From an uncultured Bacteroidota bacterium (lineage in GTDB: Bacteria > Bacteroidota > Bacteroidia > UKL13-3): DNA of 10,011 bases. Numbering within the stretch: position 1 is the first letter of the stretch; each line of letters opens with the position of its first letter. The notes below the pieces were generated by a model. The model did no database searches. It had not been told where the DNA came from and was given only the letters and a program-made list of their open reading frames with translations. The DNA lies in contig CAISTO010000132.1 of NCBI GenBank assembly GCA_903888395.1, positions 1 to 10,011 of the forward strand, read 5' to 3'. The position numbers and the translations under genes are program-made. Positions 1 to 6,619 of the stretch are shown piece by piece.

Positions 1-29
1 AAAAAATTATATAAATAAATTTTCAAATG

Positions 30-60
30 CTTGACTTTATAATGTTCTATCATAACTTTG
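30..60 (+). promoter_or_regulatory. Bacteroidota-type promoter of the histone-like gene
   Basis: The -7 box TAACTTTG at 53-60 matches the Bacteroidota consensus TAnnTTTG exactly. A TTG at 31-33 lies 19 bases upstream, the spacing expected for the -33 element of this sigma factor class. Transcription would start near 65-67, giving a leader of about 26 bases before the ATG at 93. This is the best two-box promoter in the window, which suits a highly expressed nucleoid protein. Confidence 0.7.
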
Positions 61-92
61 TTTTCGTAATCAAATTAAATAATTAAATAATT

Positions 93-473
93 ATGGCAAC
101 AGCTAAAAAAACAAAAAAAGCAGCACCAACAAAAAGTGCAGCACCAGCAAAAAAAGTAGCAGCTAAAAAAGCAGCACCAGCAAAAAAGGCAGCTCCTAAA
201 AAAGCAGCTCCAGCAAAAAAAGCAGCTCCTAAAAAAGCAGCTCCAGCAAAAAAGGCAGCTCCTAAGAAAGCAGCTCCTGCAAAAAAAGCAGCTCCTAAGA
301 AAGCAGCTCCTGCAAAAAAAGCAGCTCCTAAGAAAGCAGCACCTGCAAAAAAGGCAGCTCCTAAGAAAGCAGCTCCTGCAAAAAAAGCGGCTCCTAAGAA
401 AGCAGCTCCTGCAAAAAAAGCGGCTCCTAAGAAAGCAGCTCCTGCAAAAAAAGCAGCTGGTAAAAAGAAATAG
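93..473 (+). CDS. Histone H1-like Lys/Ala/Pro-repeat DNA-binding protein
   Basis: This 126-residue protein consists almost only of Lys, Ala and Pro. Residues 1-26 are an irregular lead-in. Residues 27-114 are eight perfect copies of the 11-residue unit AAPAKKAAPKK, and the last 12 residues are a ninth copy that changes to end AAGKKK. There is no folded domain, signal peptide or membrane segment. Such tails resemble the C-terminal domain of eukaryotic H1 and bacterial H1-like proteins (Hc1/Hc2, AlgP type), which bind DNA non-specifically and compact it; this role is inferred from composition. It is a single-gene unit with its own promoter and terminator. There is no Shine-Dalgarno sequence, only an AT-rich leader. 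The hydrophobic reading frame on the other strand is only a mirror of the repeat. Confidence 0.85.
   Translation: MATAKKTKKAAPTKSAAPAKKVAAKKAAPAKKAAPKKAAPAKKAAPKKAAPAKKAAPKKAAPAKKAAPKKAAPAKKAAPKKAAPAKKAAPKKAAPAKKAAPKKAAPAKKAAPKKAAPAKKAAGKKK
171..470 (+). repeat. 33-bp in-frame tandem repeat array (8 full copies plus a partial)
   Basis: The period is 33 bp and the full copies run from 171 to 434. Copies 4 and 5 are identical at DNA level, as are copies 7 and 8. Copies 1-2 use AAA AAA for the last lysine pair, whereas copies 3-8 use AAG AAA. Copies 1-3 use CCA for the first proline and later copies use CCT. Only synonymous changes separate the units, so the array has expanded recently while the protein sequence was kept. 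Several copies contain a run of seven A, a slippage site. Confidence 0.95.
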
Positions 474-489
474 TTTTTACTTTTTTTAT

Positions 490-526
490 AAAAAAGCCTT
501 ATCAAAATATTTGATGAGGCTTTTTT
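490..526 (+). terminator. Intrinsic terminator after the histone-like gene
   Basis: A stem of about 17 bp has its left arm at 490-506 and its right arm at 510-526, with a three-base loop. It contains one G-U pair, and the right arm ends in a run of T. It starts 17 bases after the stop codon at 471-473. The A-rich left arm could also serve the other strand, but no minus-strand gene ends here. Confidence 0.85.
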
Positions 527-538
527 GTTTTTAAGCCT

Positions 539-546
539 TATTTTTG
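539..546 (+). promoter_or_regulatory. Possible -7 box for the YciO-like gene
   Basis: TATTTTTG matches TAnnTTTG and ends 14 bases before the ATG at 561, implying a leader of about ten bases. No TTG is found at the 19-base spacing. The box lies directly behind the terminator of the previous gene, so this gene needs its own promoter. Confidence 0.35.
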
Positions 547-560
547 TTTGATTATAAATC

Positions 561-1175
561 ATGATTATTTCATTACATCCCAAAAACCCAAATTCAAGAG
601 ACTTAAAAAAAGCTGTTGATATTTTAAACAACAATGGTGTTGTAATAATTCCTACAGATACCATTTATGCATTAGCATGTAAACTCGATAATAAAAAAGC
701 TATTGAACGAATGTGTAAAATTGTTGGCAAGAAACCTGATAAAGTTAATTTTTCATTGTTATGTGCTAGCCTAAGTCATTTAAGTGATTATACTTCTTCA
801 CTCGATAAAAGTGTATTTAGGCTAATGAAAAATAATTTACCTGGTCCATTTACATTTATTTTAAAAGCAACTAACAGTGTAACTAAATATTTTGAGGGCA
901 ATAAAAAAACAATTGGAATTCGTGTTCCTGATAATGTAATTGCACAATTATTAGTAGAAGAAATTGGTTCTCCTTTAGTGGTTACTTCTATTCATCATGA
1001 TGATGATATTATAGAATACATGACCGATCCTGATGAAATTCATGATAAGTTTGAAAACTTAGTAGATGCTGTAATTGATGGTGGTAACGGAGGTAATATT
1101 CCTTCTACAATATTTGATTGTAGCTCAGATGAAATTGTTTTAGTAAGAGAAGGCAAGGGAATTATAAACGAATAA
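561..1175 (+). CDS. yciO: Sua5/YciO/YrdC-family protein, YciO type
   Basis: This 204-residue protein follows Escherichia coli YciO, as I recall it, from end to end. It shares the start pattern IHPxNP (here LHPKNP), PTDTIYALACK near residues 31-41, RLMKNNLPGPFTFILK near 86-101, KTIGIRVPD near 115-123, and a VREGKG ending. The YrdC fold binds a nucleotide and RNA-like ligand. Canonical members (TsaC/Sua5) make threonylcarbamoyl-AMP for tRNA t6A synthesis. The YciO branch lacks the TSAN-type motif of TsaC, and here the segment reads TSIHHDDD, so calling it the essential t6A enzyme would be unsafe. The length is normal for YciO. It stands alone between the terminator and the M23 gene and starts without a Shine-Dalgarno sequence. 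The family is certain; the function is not. Confidence 0.88.
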   Translation: MIISLHPKNPNSRDLKKAVDILNNNGVVIIPTDTIYALACKLDNKKAIERMCKIVGKKPDKVNFSLLCASLSHLSDYTSSLDKSVFRLMKNNLPGPFTFILKATNSVTKYFEGNKKTIGIRVPDNVIAQLLVEEIGSPLVVTSIHHDDDIIEYMTDPDEIHDKFENLVDAVIDGGNGGNIPSTIFDCSSDEIVLVREGKGIINE

Positions 1176-1226
1176 TTAATTATACTCACAAGTTATACCA
1201 CCAATATTTTATCCTCTTTTTTATAT

Positions 1227-1234
1227 TATTTTTG
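1227..1234 (+). promoter_or_regulatory. Weak candidate -7 box for the M23 peptidase gene
   Basis: TATTTTTG fits TAnnTTTG but lies about 98 bases before the ATG at 1333 and has no TTG at 19-base spacing. The 157-base gap between the YciO-like and peptidase genes shows no terminator, so read-through from the upstream gene is an alternative. Confidence 0.22.
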
Positions 1235-1332
1235 AAAACTAAAATATGTTTTCTAATAATTAAGGAATATTATTTTATTCAACAATTGTTTTACCTATTC
1301 AGTAATTTTATTACTGATTTTATTTTATATAA

Positions 1333-2292
1333 ATGTTTAAGAAAGTTACCATTTTTTTTATTCTTTGTTTTGTTTTTTTTGTTTCAAACAATGCATTTAG
1401 CCAAGTGCAAATTATTTCACCCGATAGTAATGAATTAATAGATTCTGAAGAGGAGGATGAAGTGGATGAAGAGTCTATAGAATTTGATAGTATCATCGTA
1501 GAAACAAATGGTCCCTACTGGGATTTTTTACGTCCTCGTGATTTTACCTTTGATACCAGTAATGCGCCAGCAAATAGGTATTATAATTTTTGGGATACGG
1601 TAGTTATTAATCCATACCAATCAGACTTAAAAACAATGAACGATACCGTTGTGCTATCGTTAGTTACTGATGGTTGTGGTTTTCATCCACCTGCAATTGG
1701 CGATTTAAGTTCTACCTTTGGTTTCAGGCGATGGGGTAGAAGGGCTAAATTTCATTTTGGTGTAGATGTAAGAATGGATATTGGTGATCCTGTATATGCG
1801 GCTTTTGCAGGTGTAGTTAGAATAGCTAAAAAAAGTGCTGATTATGGTTACATGGTTTTAATCAGACACGATAATGGTTTAGAAACTTTATACGCTCATT
1901 TTTCGCAATTGCTTTGTTATATTGGTCAACATGTGACTGCTGGCGATATTATTGGTTTAGCTGGAAGTACGGGCCGTTCTACTGGTCCACATTTACATTT
2001 TGAGGTAAGGTTTAAAGGTGAAAAAATTAATCCTAATAAGCTCGTTCATTTTCCTTCCGGCTCACTTTTGTCTGATTCATTACAAATTGATAAAAGCTGT
2101 TTTAAGCATTTATATGAAGTAAAATCGGCTAAGCTAAAACTAAAGATTCCAAAGTATGTAAAAGCTCGCAAAGGTGATACTTTATATAAAATTGCTAGAG
2201 AATATGGTGTATCAGTAAAACGTTTAGCACGTTTAAATAATATTTCGAAAAAGACAAAAATTAAACGAGGCCGAAGAATTAGATTGAGGTAG
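1333..2292 (+). CDS. Secreted M23 metallopeptidase with C-terminal LysM domain
   Basis: The protein has 319 residues. Residues 1-23 form a signal peptide (two Lys, a hydrophobic core, then AFS before Gln24), followed by an acidic segment at 36-50. The M23 (LytM/NlpD-type) domain spans about 115-240. The HxxxD motif gives His141 and Asp145, YAH gives His189, and HLH gives His220 and His222. By family knowledge His141, Asp145 and His222 bind zinc, while His189 and His220 are catalytic. All five are present, so it should be an active endopeptidase cutting peptidoglycan cross-links. A LysM domain at about 275-318 (KGDTLYKIAREYGVSVKRL) binds glycan. It is likely periplasmic and acts in cell-wall remodelling or division. 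It is followed by a hairpin with a T-run. No division gene lies beside it to narrow the role. Confidence 0.92.
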   Translation: MFKKVTIFFILCFVFFVSNNAFSQVQIISPDSNELIDSEEEDEVDEESIEFDSIIVETNGPYWDFLRPRDFTFDTSNAPANRYYNFWDTVVINPYQSDLKTMNDTVVLSLVTDGCGFHPPAIGDLSSTFGFRRWGRRAKFHFGVDVRMDIGDPVYAAFAGVVRIAKKSADYGYMVLIRHDNGLETLYAHFSQLLCYIGQHVTAGDIIGLAGSTGRSTGPHLHFEVRFKGEKINPNKLVHFPSGSLLSDSLQIDKSCFKHLYEVKSAKLKLKIPKYVKARKGDTLYKIAREYGVSVKRLARLNNISKKTKIKRGRRIRLR

Positions 2293-2340
2293 ATTTGATA
2301 AAATTTTTACCGAAGATATCATAGATAAACGCAGACGTCC

Positions 2341-2371
2341 GTTGTTGTGTCTCCTGACCAACAACTTTTTT
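2341..2371 (+). terminator. Hairpin plus T-run after the M23 gene
   Basis: GTTGTTG (2341-2347) pairs with CAACAAC (2359-2365). GTC and GAC extend the stem inward around a TCCT loop, with one bulged T at 2348. Six T follow at 2366-2371. It lies 49 bases after the M23 stop and works only for plus-strand transcription. Confidence 0.55.
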
Positions 2372-2450
2372 CCCGCAGATTACACAGAAAACACAGATTT
2401 ATTTACAGTTTAAAAACTTTGTTTTCTATGTTTCTATGTGGTTCAAATTT
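2372..2450. repeat. Low-complexity ACACAGA-type intergenic repeat
   Basis: The spacer between the M23 gene and the convergent MuiA-like gene holds the 9-base-period words ACACAGAAA and ACACAGATT, preceded by CGCAGATT. These are followed by CTATGTTTCTATGTGGTT. No reading frame, RNA gene or further promoter is visible. The words resemble low-complexity sequences I remember from intergenic regions of many bacteria. Confidence 0.45.
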
Positions 2451-2479
2451 TATATAAAATATTTTTACTTATCCATTTT

Positions 2480-2521
2480 GCTAGCTGCTAGCTGCTAGCT
2501 GCCAGTAGCCAGGTGCTAATA
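2480..2521 (-). repeat. Heptamer array at the 3' end of the MuiA-like gene
   Basis: Six contiguous 7-bp units. On the minus strand, from the gene outward, they read TATTAGC, ACCTGGC and TACTGGC, then AGCTAGC three times. GC occupies the last two positions of every unit. The stop codon TAG (2518-2516) lies inside the first unit. The words match those after the AraC-like gene (AACTGGC, AATTAGC), so the two arrays are related and both read in the sense direction of their gene. Confidence 0.85.
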
Positions 2522-4156
2522 TCCAGTCAACGGTTTATCTTTTGGAAATTTAACTTCAAAACCAAATTTCACCGATTTACTTTCATCGGCTTTCAATTCC
2601 ATTTTCCAAGTTAATTTTCCTGTATTGGCATCGTAAGTTGCACCTTCATATTCTAATAATTTCACTTCTATTTCACTGTTATTCGATACCGGAATTTGAT
2701 CTTCAATGGTTAAAAGTATTGTTTCCTTGTGTGTGTTTTTCACTTTAATTTCATAAGTAGTTTGTTCCTTTTTTGTACTTCCAAAAAATGATTTAGAACT
2801 AAAATCTTTCAACTTATTTCTTTCCACTTGTATGCGTTTGTCTTTCCCTAAAGTAAGTAATAAAGTATCGTTAGCAGTTGGACTCACCAATGTTTTACCT
2901 GTAAATGTTCCATCATAATAAACATTGGCTTCTCCGCTAATTTGATTGATTAAATCATTGGCTAAAACTTGAGCAGTTACAAATACTTCTTTGTTTAATT
3001 TTGGCACTACTGCATATCCATAAATTGCACTTTGTGCAAAGCTAGTTAAATCAACTTGATGGTTTTGATTATCGCTTGGAATGGTATAAGCGATGTTGGT
3101 TTCAAATTCTATATTGAACATGTTTTGAGTAACAGTTGAATTTGCCCATTTGGATTTAATGCTTTTTTGTGTTGGTTCATCTGCATCTATTAACATATCT
3201 CTTGATCCCGAAATTTGTACTTGTTGCACATGATCTCTTCTTATAAAAAATCCCAACCAATTGGTTTGTAATTCAGGTTTGATGCCTCCCTCAGCAGGAT
3301 TTGCAGTGGTTAGTTTTAAGTTTACGTTGTTCCAATCTTCGCCAGTGCTTTGGGTAATATTAGCTTTCAAAAAAAACTGAACATTGCTTTTATTGTCTTT
3401 TATTCTAATGTCGTAAAATGGCTGCCAGCTTACGTTTCCAACCAAGTAACTTAAATCTATTTGTGCGTCTTGCACTTTATTATCCGATTTTACTGTTAAT
3501 ATAACTTCATTATTCAAAGTCAATTTCCCATTATTATATGCTGATAATTGTTGCTCAACCGCATTTTTATATGCATAATATTTAGTTTCTAAATGACTTA
3601 AACGAAACCAATTTACTTTAAAATCATCCAATTTTTTATGGTATAAATTCATCAAATCCTCTAACTCATCATACTTCACTCCAGTTTGGTTACTGCCCAC
3701 ATTTTTATTGGCCAACATCAAATCTTTTTGATAAACAATTGTTTCCTTGTCAGCTTTAAAATCGGCAAGAGCCGCATTGATATTACCCAATGAATCTTCT
3801 AATAAAATAATATCAGTTGGCTTTTCATTTTTATTCAACAAATCATTCCTGCTGCTTACCGATAAAATAGTTAAATGTTCATTGGCTTTTACTTCCAAAC
3901 TATTCATGTTAATGTAAGGCGAAAGTTTGTCGAAAACAATATTGAAAACACCACTTGCTTCCAAGTTTATTTTTGCAGTTCTAGTAACTTGTGCTTGGCT
4001 ATTAAATACTGTTACATGACTAACCACACTGCTTACTTTGCGCTCAATAGGTTTGGTATTATTATAAATAAAATCATCGTAAACGCCAGCATTTTGCGCT
4101 GACAAATTGAATGAAATAGCTATTGCTAAAACGAATATTGAATAAAATATTTTCAT
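2516..4156 (-). CDS. Secreted mucoidy-inhibitor (MuiA/DUF4139) family protein
   Basis: The protein has 546 residues. Residues 1-20 are a signal peptide ending LSA before Gln21. Residues about 44-140 match the N-terminal DUF4140 domain, followed by a helical, probably coiled-coil, stretch around 160-205. From about 215 to the end is the DUF4139 beta-rich domain, with its typical VSWQPFYDIR (242-251), STGEDWNNVNLKL (270-282) and a final FPKDKP segment. Length and both ends are normal, so the gene is intact. Family members are periplasmic or surface proteins whose biochemical role is unknown; the name comes from a link with reduced mucoidy. The ATG lies 4 bp after the nucleotidyltransferase stop, suggesting co-transcription, although the functions do not obviously match. 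Its stop codon is embedded in a heptamer repeat array. Confidence 0.85.
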   Translation of the reverse strand: MKIFYSIFVLAIAISFNLSAQNAGVYDDFIYNNTKPIERKVSSVVSHVTVFNSQAQVTRTAKINLEASGVFNIVFDKLSPYINMNSLEVKANEHLTILSVSSRNDLLNKNEKPTDIILLEDSLGNINAALADFKADKETIVYQKDLMLANKNVGSNQTGVKYDELEDLMNLYHKKLDDFKVNWFRLSHLETKYYAYKNAVEQQLSAYNNGKLTLNNEVILTVKSDNKVQDAQIDLSYLVGNVSWQPFYDIRIKDNKSNVQFFLKANITQSTGEDWNNVNLKLTTANPAEGGIKPELQTNWLGFFIRRDHVQQVQISGSRDMLIDADEPTQKSIKSKWANSTVTQNMFNIEFETNIAYTIPSDNQNHQVDLTSFAQSAIYGYAVVPKLNKEVFVTAQVLANDLINQISGEANVYYDGTFTGKTLVSPTANDTLLLTLGKDKRIQVERNKLKDFSSKSFFGSTKKEQTTYEIKVKNTHKETILLTIEDQIPVSNNSEIEVKLLEYEGATYDANTGKLTWKMELKADESKSVKFGFEVKFPKDKPLTGY

Positions 4157-4160
4157 GAAA

Positions 4161-4616
4161 TTATTTATTTAAATCGATAGGTAAATTTTTTAAATCTAGA
4201 AGATCTTTATCTCTTCCAGAAGCTTCTTTATTAATTCTTAAATGATGCAATGAAATGTAGTCAATTAATATTTCTTCTGAAACAACTTCTTTTCTTTCTT
4301 TCCAACAATCATCAAATGATAAACCATCAACCGATGTAATAATATCTATCCTTTCGGGTGGAAATCCAAGTTGAACTATTGAATTTTCTTTTGTAAAATC
4401 ATTGATATTAATGTCTAAACTTCCAAAACCAAATTCGTATAAAGTTTTGACAAGTTTTTCTGCATTTTCTTTATCAGGATTTACCCAAAAGTCTATATCA
4501 CCAGTATAGCGTGGAAAGCCATGCATTGCAACTGCATAACCCCCAACAACTAAATATTTTACATTGTTTTTATTTAACAACTGTATAAACTCTTTGAAGT
4601 CTTGACTTATTTCCAT
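4161..4616 (-). CDS. Minimal nucleotidyltransferase-fold protein (AbiEii/DUF6036-like)
   Basis: This 151-residue protein has the signature of the DNA polymerase beta superfamily. Gly25-Gly26 (VVGGYAVAMHG) is followed by Asp40 and Asp42 (TGDIDFWV), the Dx[DE] metal-binding pair, and Asp91 (RIDII) fits the third acidic residue. All catalytic residues are present. Minimal proteins of this type often sit in two-gene toxin-antitoxin-like pairs, where they transfer nucleotides to a partner protein or to RNA. The substrate here is unknown. The gene overlaps its upstream partner by 47 bp in another frame, which implies translational coupling. A later start would delete the conserved first helix. It could equally be a nucleotidyltransferase with a housekeeping target; the fold is certain. 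Confidence 0.82.
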   Translation of the reverse strand: MEISQDFKEFIQLLNKNNVKYLVVGGYAVAMHGFPRYTGDIDFWVNPDKENAEKLVKTLYEFGFGSLDININDFTKENSIVQLGFPPERIDIITSVDGLSFDDCWKERKEVVSEEILIDYISLHHLRINKEASGRDKDLLDLKNLPIDLNK

Positions 4617-4752
4617 TCAAAAAAAACGTTATATAATTTTGTCTTATTTTTTCAAGTGCAGCTAATCTTTCATTAGGTGTTTTTGTTAACCAATATGCTA
4701 AATCGGTTTCAGGTTCTTCGCCTAGTTTATATTTTGCAACATGCTTAATCAT
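4570..4752 (-). CDS. Small protein paired with the nucleotidyltransferase
   Basis: This 60-residue, charged, soluble protein has no signal peptide. Visible features are AYWLTKTPNERLAALEKIRQNY (residues 19-40) and a C-terminal RLQRVYTVVK. I recall this pattern from small proteins encoded directly upstream of similar nucleotidyltransferases, often in Bacteroidota, but no function is known to me. The 47-bp overlap with the next gene and shared direction support a real two-gene module. The ATG at 4752 has a -7 box only four bases upstream, so the mRNA may have almost no leader. It could be the antitoxin, target or adaptor of the nucleotidyltransferase; that is inference from the gene arrangement. 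Confidence 0.7.
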   Translation of the reverse strand: MIKHVAKYKLGEEPETDLAYWLTKTPNERLAALEKIRQNYITFFLNGNKSRLQRVYTVVK

Positions 4753-4756
4753 CTAT

Positions 4757-4764
4757 CAAATATA
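4757..4764 (-). promoter_or_regulatory. -7 box immediately before the small-protein gene
   Basis: Read on the minus strand, TATATTTG is a perfect TAnnTTTG match ending four bases before the ATG. Transcription would begin at or next to the start codon. No TTG lies 19 bases further upstream, so the -33 part is weak. Confidence 0.45.
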
Positions 4765-4805
4765 ATGTTTTAAGTTTACTTTTTAATATATTTTGTTAAC
4801 GAATC

Positions 4806-4840
4806 AATTCAAAATTCAACATCTAACATTCAACATTTAC
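4806..4840 (-). repeat. Heptamer array at the 3' end of pccB
   Basis: Five contiguous 7-bp units read, from the gene outward on the minus strand, GTAAATG, TTGAATG and TTAGATG, then TTGAATT twice. The pccB stop codon TAA (4839-4837) lies within the first unit. The array is in the sense orientation of the gene and occupies much of the 84-bp gap to the next gene. Confidence 0.8.
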
Positions 4841-6378
4841 AATGGAATATTTCCATGTTTTTTTCTTGGTAAATTCACTACTTTATTTTCTAACATCTTA
4901 AACGCTTTGATAAGCTTTTTTCGTGTCTCCTCCGGAAAAATAACTTCATCAATGAATCCACGTTCTGCAGCACGGTATGGATTTGCAAAAATATCGGCAT
5001 ACTCTTTTTCCTTTGCAGCTAATGCCGCAACTTGGTCATCGGCTTTGTCAATGTCTTTTTTGAAAATAATTTCAGCAGCACCTTTTGCGCCCATCACTGC
5101 TATTTCGGCTGTAGGCCATGCAAAATTCATATCGGCTCCTATATGTTTTGAATTCATTACATCATAAGCGCCACCATAAGCTTTACGTGTAATTACTGTA
5201 ACTCTAGGAACGGTTGCTTCGCAAAATGCGTATAATAATTTTGCACCATTGGTAATAATTGCATTCCATTCTTGGTCGGTTCCTGGCAAAAATCCTGGAA
5301 CATCTTCAAACACTAAAAGTGGAATATTGAAACAATCGCAGAAACGCACAAAACGTGCTGCTTTTTGCGATGAATGAATATCTAAAACTCCAGCTAAATA
5401 GGCTGGTTGATTAGCTACAATTCCAATGCTTCTTCCTGCCAAACGGGCAAATCCAACCACAATATTTTCAGCATAATTTTTATGAACTTCATAAAAGCTT
5501 TCTTCATCTATTACCTCACTAATTACTTCTCTTATGTCGTATGGTTGATTGGCATTTTCAGGAATTATATCAGCTAATTTGGGTCTAGTTTCATCAGTTG
5601 ATTCATAAGTATAATCAGGAGTTTTTTCTTCACAATTTTCAGGAATATAACTGATCAATTTTTTCAATTGATTGATGCAATCAATTTCATTGGCAGCGGT
5701 AAAATGTGCCACACCACTTTTGGTTGAATGAACAGAAGCGCCTCCCAAATCTTCACTCGAAACTTCTTCGTGAGTTACCGTTTTTACTACGTTTGGTCCG
5801 GTTACAAACATATAGCTTGTGTTTTCTACCATCATAATAAAATCGGTAATGGCAGGACTATAAACTGCACCACCAGCACATGGCCCCATGATGGCCGAAA
5901 TTTGAGGAATTACGCCACTTGCCATGGTGTTTTTATAAAATATATCGGCATAGCCGCCTAATGAAACTACACCTTCTTGAATACGTGCACCACCGCTATC
6001 GTTTAAGCCAATTAAAGGCGCACCATTTTTCATGGCTAAGTCCATTAGTTGACAAATTTTTTCTGCATGAGTTTCCGAAAGTGAACCTCCAAAAACTGTA
6101 AAGTCTTGCGAAAAAGCATACACCAATCTTCCATTTATATTTCCATATCCTGTAATTACGCCATCGCCTAAAAACTGTTGCTTTTCCATTCCAAAATCTT
6201 TAGAACGATGTGTTACAAAAGCACCAATCTCTTCAAAACTGCCTTCATCAAATAAAAAGTGTATACGTTCTCTAGCTGTTAACTTTCCTTTTTTATGTTG
6301 CGAAGCAATGCGGTCAACTCCACCACCTAAAAGTGATTGGTCGCGTAATTCTTGTAATTGTTTACGTTTATTCATCAT
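4837..6378 (-). CDS. pccB: Acyl-CoA carboxylase carboxyltransferase subunit, propionyl-CoA type
   Basis: This 513-residue protein is full-length and matches the PccB/AccD5 family throughout. It has two crotonase-type halves. The N-terminal half carries SGGARIQEG (128-136) and GPCAGGAVYSPA (165-176), and the C-terminal half carries FEDVPGFLPGTDQE (357-370) and RKAYGGAYDVM (398-408). It ends in KHGNIPL, as many family members do. The reaction moves carboxyl from biotin to propionyl-CoA, giving methylmalonyl-CoA. Asp406 in GGAYD corresponds, from memory of the Streptomyces enzyme, to the residue that favours propionyl over acetyl substrates. The biotin carboxylase and biotin carrier partners are not in this window. 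Two adjacent ATG codons (6378 and 6375) are equally possible starts. A methylmalonyl-CoA decarboxylase alpha subunit is a less likely alternative. Confidence 0.93.
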   Translation of the reverse strand: MMNKRKQLQELRDQSLLGGGVDRIASQHKKGKLTARERIHFLFDEGSFEEIGAFVTHRSKDFGMEKQQFLGDGVITGYGNINGRLVYAFSQDFTVFGGSLSETHAEKICQLMDLAMKNGAPLIGLNDSGGARIQEGVVSLGGYADIFYKNTMASGVIPQISAIMGPCAGGAVYSPAITDFIMMVENTSYMFVTGPNVVKTVTHEEVSSEDLGGASVHSTKSGVAHFTAANEIDCINQLKKLISYIPENCEEKTPDYTYESTDETRPKLADIIPENANQPYDIREVISEVIDEESFYEVHKNYAENIVVGFARLAGRSIGIVANQPAYLAGVLDIHSSQKAARFVRFCDCFNIPLLVFEDVPGFLPGTDQEWNAIITNGAKLLYAFCEATVPRVTVITRKAYGGAYDVMNSKHIGADMNFAWPTAEIAVMGAKGAAEIIFKKDIDKADDQVAALAAKEKEYADIFANPYRAAERGFIDEVIFPEETRKKLIKAFKMLENKVVNLPRKKHGNIPL

Positions 6379-6619
6379 AATTATTCAAAGTGCGCAAATT
6401 AGTAAATTACATGTAAACCTTTTGTGATTTTATTGAACAGAAAACTCACAATTTTTTAGTTAATTGAAAAGTGAAGATTTATGGATAAATAAATCATCAT
6501 TTGAATACTTTTTTTAACCACATTCAAACTGTGTTTTTATATTGCAAATTGTATGATTTAGGTAACAATTCTCATTTGTTTATTTATTTCCTTTTTTATG
6601 ATTTAATTGCAATCGGTAA
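6379..6619. promoter_or_regulatory. Divergent promoter region between pccB and the AraC-like gene
   Basis: These 241 AT-rich bases separate two divergent genes and must hold both promoters. On the minus strand TAATTTG (6401-6395) resembles a -7 box with one base missing, 16 bases before the pccB start. I find no good TAnnTTTG on the plus strand. There is no reading frame, heptamer array or RNA gene. Confidence 0.35.

Noticed and set aside
83..664. Long minus-strand open frame encoding a repetitive Ala/Phe/Gly-rich protein
   Set aside because: It is the mirror of the AAPAKK repeat and runs across the terminator and into the YciO-like gene; its pattern follows from the other strand's codons.
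1232..1438. Plus-strand 68-residue Phe-rich frame
   Set aside because: It overlaps the start and signal-peptide region of the clear M23 gene in another frame; T-rich composition explains the hydrophobic residues.
3875..4102. Plus-strand 75-residue frame within the MuiA-like gene
   Set aside because: It lies opposite a fully recognised coding region and has no recognisable motif or promoter.
4793..5167. Plus-strand 124-residue frame opposite the 3' part of pccB
   Set aside because: It is a shadow of the conserved carboxyltransferase; its low-complexity Ser/Ala content is a by-product.
5728..6101. Two short plus-strand frames opposite pccB
   Set aside because: Both lie within the strongly conserved pccB coding region and show no motif.
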